This document shows positions 4,578-5,413 of a stretch of 5,413 nucleotides of DNA, piece after piece. The notes below the pieces were generated by a model. That model saw nothing but the letters and a program-made list of their open reading frames with translations, searched no databases and was not told where the DNA came from. The position numbers and the translations under genes are program-made. Origin of the DNA: Spirochaetaceae bacterium (lineage in GTDB: Bacteria > Spirochaetota > Spirochaetia > Treponematales > Breznakiellaceae); assembly GCA_031258335.1 (NCBI GenBank), contig JAIRMY010000013.1, forward strand, positions 1 to 5,413. The letters run 5' to 3'. The stretch's first letter is position 1. Each line of letters starts with the position of its first letter.

Positions 4578-5309
4578 ATGTCAAAGAAAATAAAAGTTAT
4601 GCCGGAATATAGCATATATGATCTCGAACAATTACATTTACGAAAATGTGAATATTGCAAGGGTAAAGATGGAAAAAATAAAGATGTTTATGAAACATTA
4701 GAATATGCAGTGGATACAATAAAGCATTTAGAAAAAGAACGTGATATATATTTAACCCTTTATCCATGTCCTCATGGAAATGGTTATCATCTTACAAAAA
4801 ATAATGCTGATTCAGAAATCAAAGAAAGAAAAGACAGATTATTACAAGATAATGACATACCATTAAGATCGTCAAACCAAAGTAATATTTCATGGGAATA
4901 TGAAAAACAAGATGAAAAAGACAATATAATTAAAGTAGAAAAAAGATTTACTAAAAAAGAAGATCCAATTAAAAGAATATTACCAAATGAAAATACCGAA
5001 TTAGATATATTAGAAGGAAAAGTAATTGAAATTATAGATAAAATTGATATTGGAAAACACTTTAATGTAAATATAGAAAATCCAATTACCGCAAATCTTT
5101 TAAAAGACTTATTAAATGATACAATGAGTCAAATTACAATATATACAAAAACGGAGAATGTAAATATACAAAATAGTTATACAATATTTATTGAAAGAGG
5201 AATATTGAAACAAAATAAAATAATTAAAGGAATGATAATTAGAGTAAATTTAAAATATAAAATAATCAACAAAATAAAGATATGGTATTCAAATAAAATA
5301 ATAAAATAA
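4578..5309 (+). CDS. AT-rich orphan protein with putative N-terminal zinc knuckle, function unknown
   Basis: The 243-residue product is rich in Lys, Ile, Asn and Glu. No family is recognised. Residues 20-75 have the look of a small zinc-binding domain: CEYC (24-27), a helical linker, then PCPHGNGYHLTKN (63-75). Candidate ligands are C24, C27, C64 and H66 or H71. The CP-x-G-x-G-aromatic-HLT pattern is reminiscent of small zinc ribbons in phage and mobile-element proteins. The middle (about 76-140) is highly charged and probably disordered. The rest is an alternating hydrophobic/charged region that may fold as alpha/beta, with no signal peptide or membrane helix. Sampled 60-base rows contain 13-28% G+C, against about 60% in flaB, so recent transfer is likely. 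No Shine-Dalgarno site precedes the ATG; a tiny ATG-Ile-Asn-stop frame (4565-4576) lies just before it. Confidence 0.72.
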   Translation: MSKKIKVMPEYSIYDLEQLHLRKCEYCKGKDGKNKDVYETLEYAVDTIKHLEKERDIYLTLYPCPHGNGYHLTKNNADSEIKERKDRLLQDNDIPLRSSNQSNISWEYEKQDEKDNIIKVEKRFTKKEDPIKRILPNENTELDILEGKVIEIIDKIDIGKHFNVNIENPITANLLKDLLNDTMSQITIYTKTENVNIQNSYTIFIERGILKQNKIIKGMIIRVNLKYKIINKIKIWYSNKIIK

Positions 5310-5329
5310 ATGAAACAACTAATAATTTC
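5310..5329. repeat. Weak inverted repeat after the AT-rich gene
   Basis: TGAAA (5311-5315) pairs with TTTCA (5326-5330) around an AT-rich loop, immediately after the stop codon. The five-pair stem is too weak to call a terminator with confidence. It marks the return to GC-rich sequence. Confidence 0.2.
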
Positions 5330-5335
5330 ATGCTG

Positions 5336-5413
5336 TCATCCGTTCATTGCGGGACGGGCGTTTGCCCGTTGGTCGCGCAGGGCTTCGTCAAGGCAGGTGT
5401 TGTAATTGGTGGA
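5336..5413 (-). CDS. Possible C-terminal fragment of a leftward gene, 25 codons
   Basis: Read on the minus strand from the right edge, one frame is open for 25 codons and stops at TGA (5338-5336): STNYNTCLDEALRDQR is the start of the visible part and RPAMNG the end. Composition is GC-rich like the left of the window. However, a rightward frame from ATG 5330 is also open to the edge, and ACGGGC-GTTT-GCCCGT inside (5354-5369) is a hairpin, so repeat DNA is equally possible. No family is recognised. Confidence 0.25.
   Translation of the reverse strand, partial: STNYNTCLDEALRDQRANARPAMNG

Noticed and set aside
5330..5413. Rightward open frame from ATG 5330 to the edge
   Set aside because: Too short to judge, no ribosome-binding site, and it competes with an equally open leftward frame. 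Neither is supported by a recognised family.

Overview
The window looks like chromosomal DNA of a spirochaete close to Treponema. Two things support this. The 286-residue flagellin has the sequence pattern of spirochaetal periplasmic core flagellins (FlaB). The tmRNA encodes a tag ending in YALAA, an ending also found in treponeme tags. No species can be named from the sequence alone.

Layout. Positions 1-1213 (minus strand) hold the first 404 codons of ftsH, a membrane-bound AAA+ zinc protease; the protease domain lies beyond the left edge. A 242-base divergent spacer contains a perfect 10-bp hairpin and a candidate sigma-28 flagellar promoter. Next come flaB (1456-2316, +) and, 11 bases later, a CorA-type divalent cation transporter (2328-3269, +), which form a probable two-gene transcription unit. 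Converging on corA from the other side is ssrA, the tmRNA gene (3467-3813, minus), with a recognisable tag reading frame (ADNDNYGYALAA) and a sigma-70 promoter. Heptanucleotide repeats based on TTCACTG abut the 3' end of ssrA and recur about 140 bases beyond its 5' end.

From about 3862 to 4577 there is no convincing gene. The stretch 4143-4493 is packed with perfect or near-perfect palindromes, two of which share a GC-rich core, so it looks like a cluster of dispersed repeat elements or a decayed locus. It leads into a sharp compositional break: 4578-5309 (+) is one very AT-rich gene for a 243-residue lysine/isoleucine-rich protein of unknown function. This protein has a putative N-terminal zinc-binding knuckle, and its gene is probably a horizontally acquired cargo gene. 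After 5310 the sequence returns to GC-rich composition, with a short open frame running off the right edge.

How the parts relate. ftsH and ssrA both serve protein quality control (FtsH degrades membrane and some ssrA-tagged proteins; tmRNA rescues stalled ribosomes), but they lie on opposite sides of flaB-corA and nothing in the sequence shows co-regulation. The unusual part of the window is the right-hand third: repeats next to ssrA, a palindrome cluster, and a foreign-looking orphan gene.
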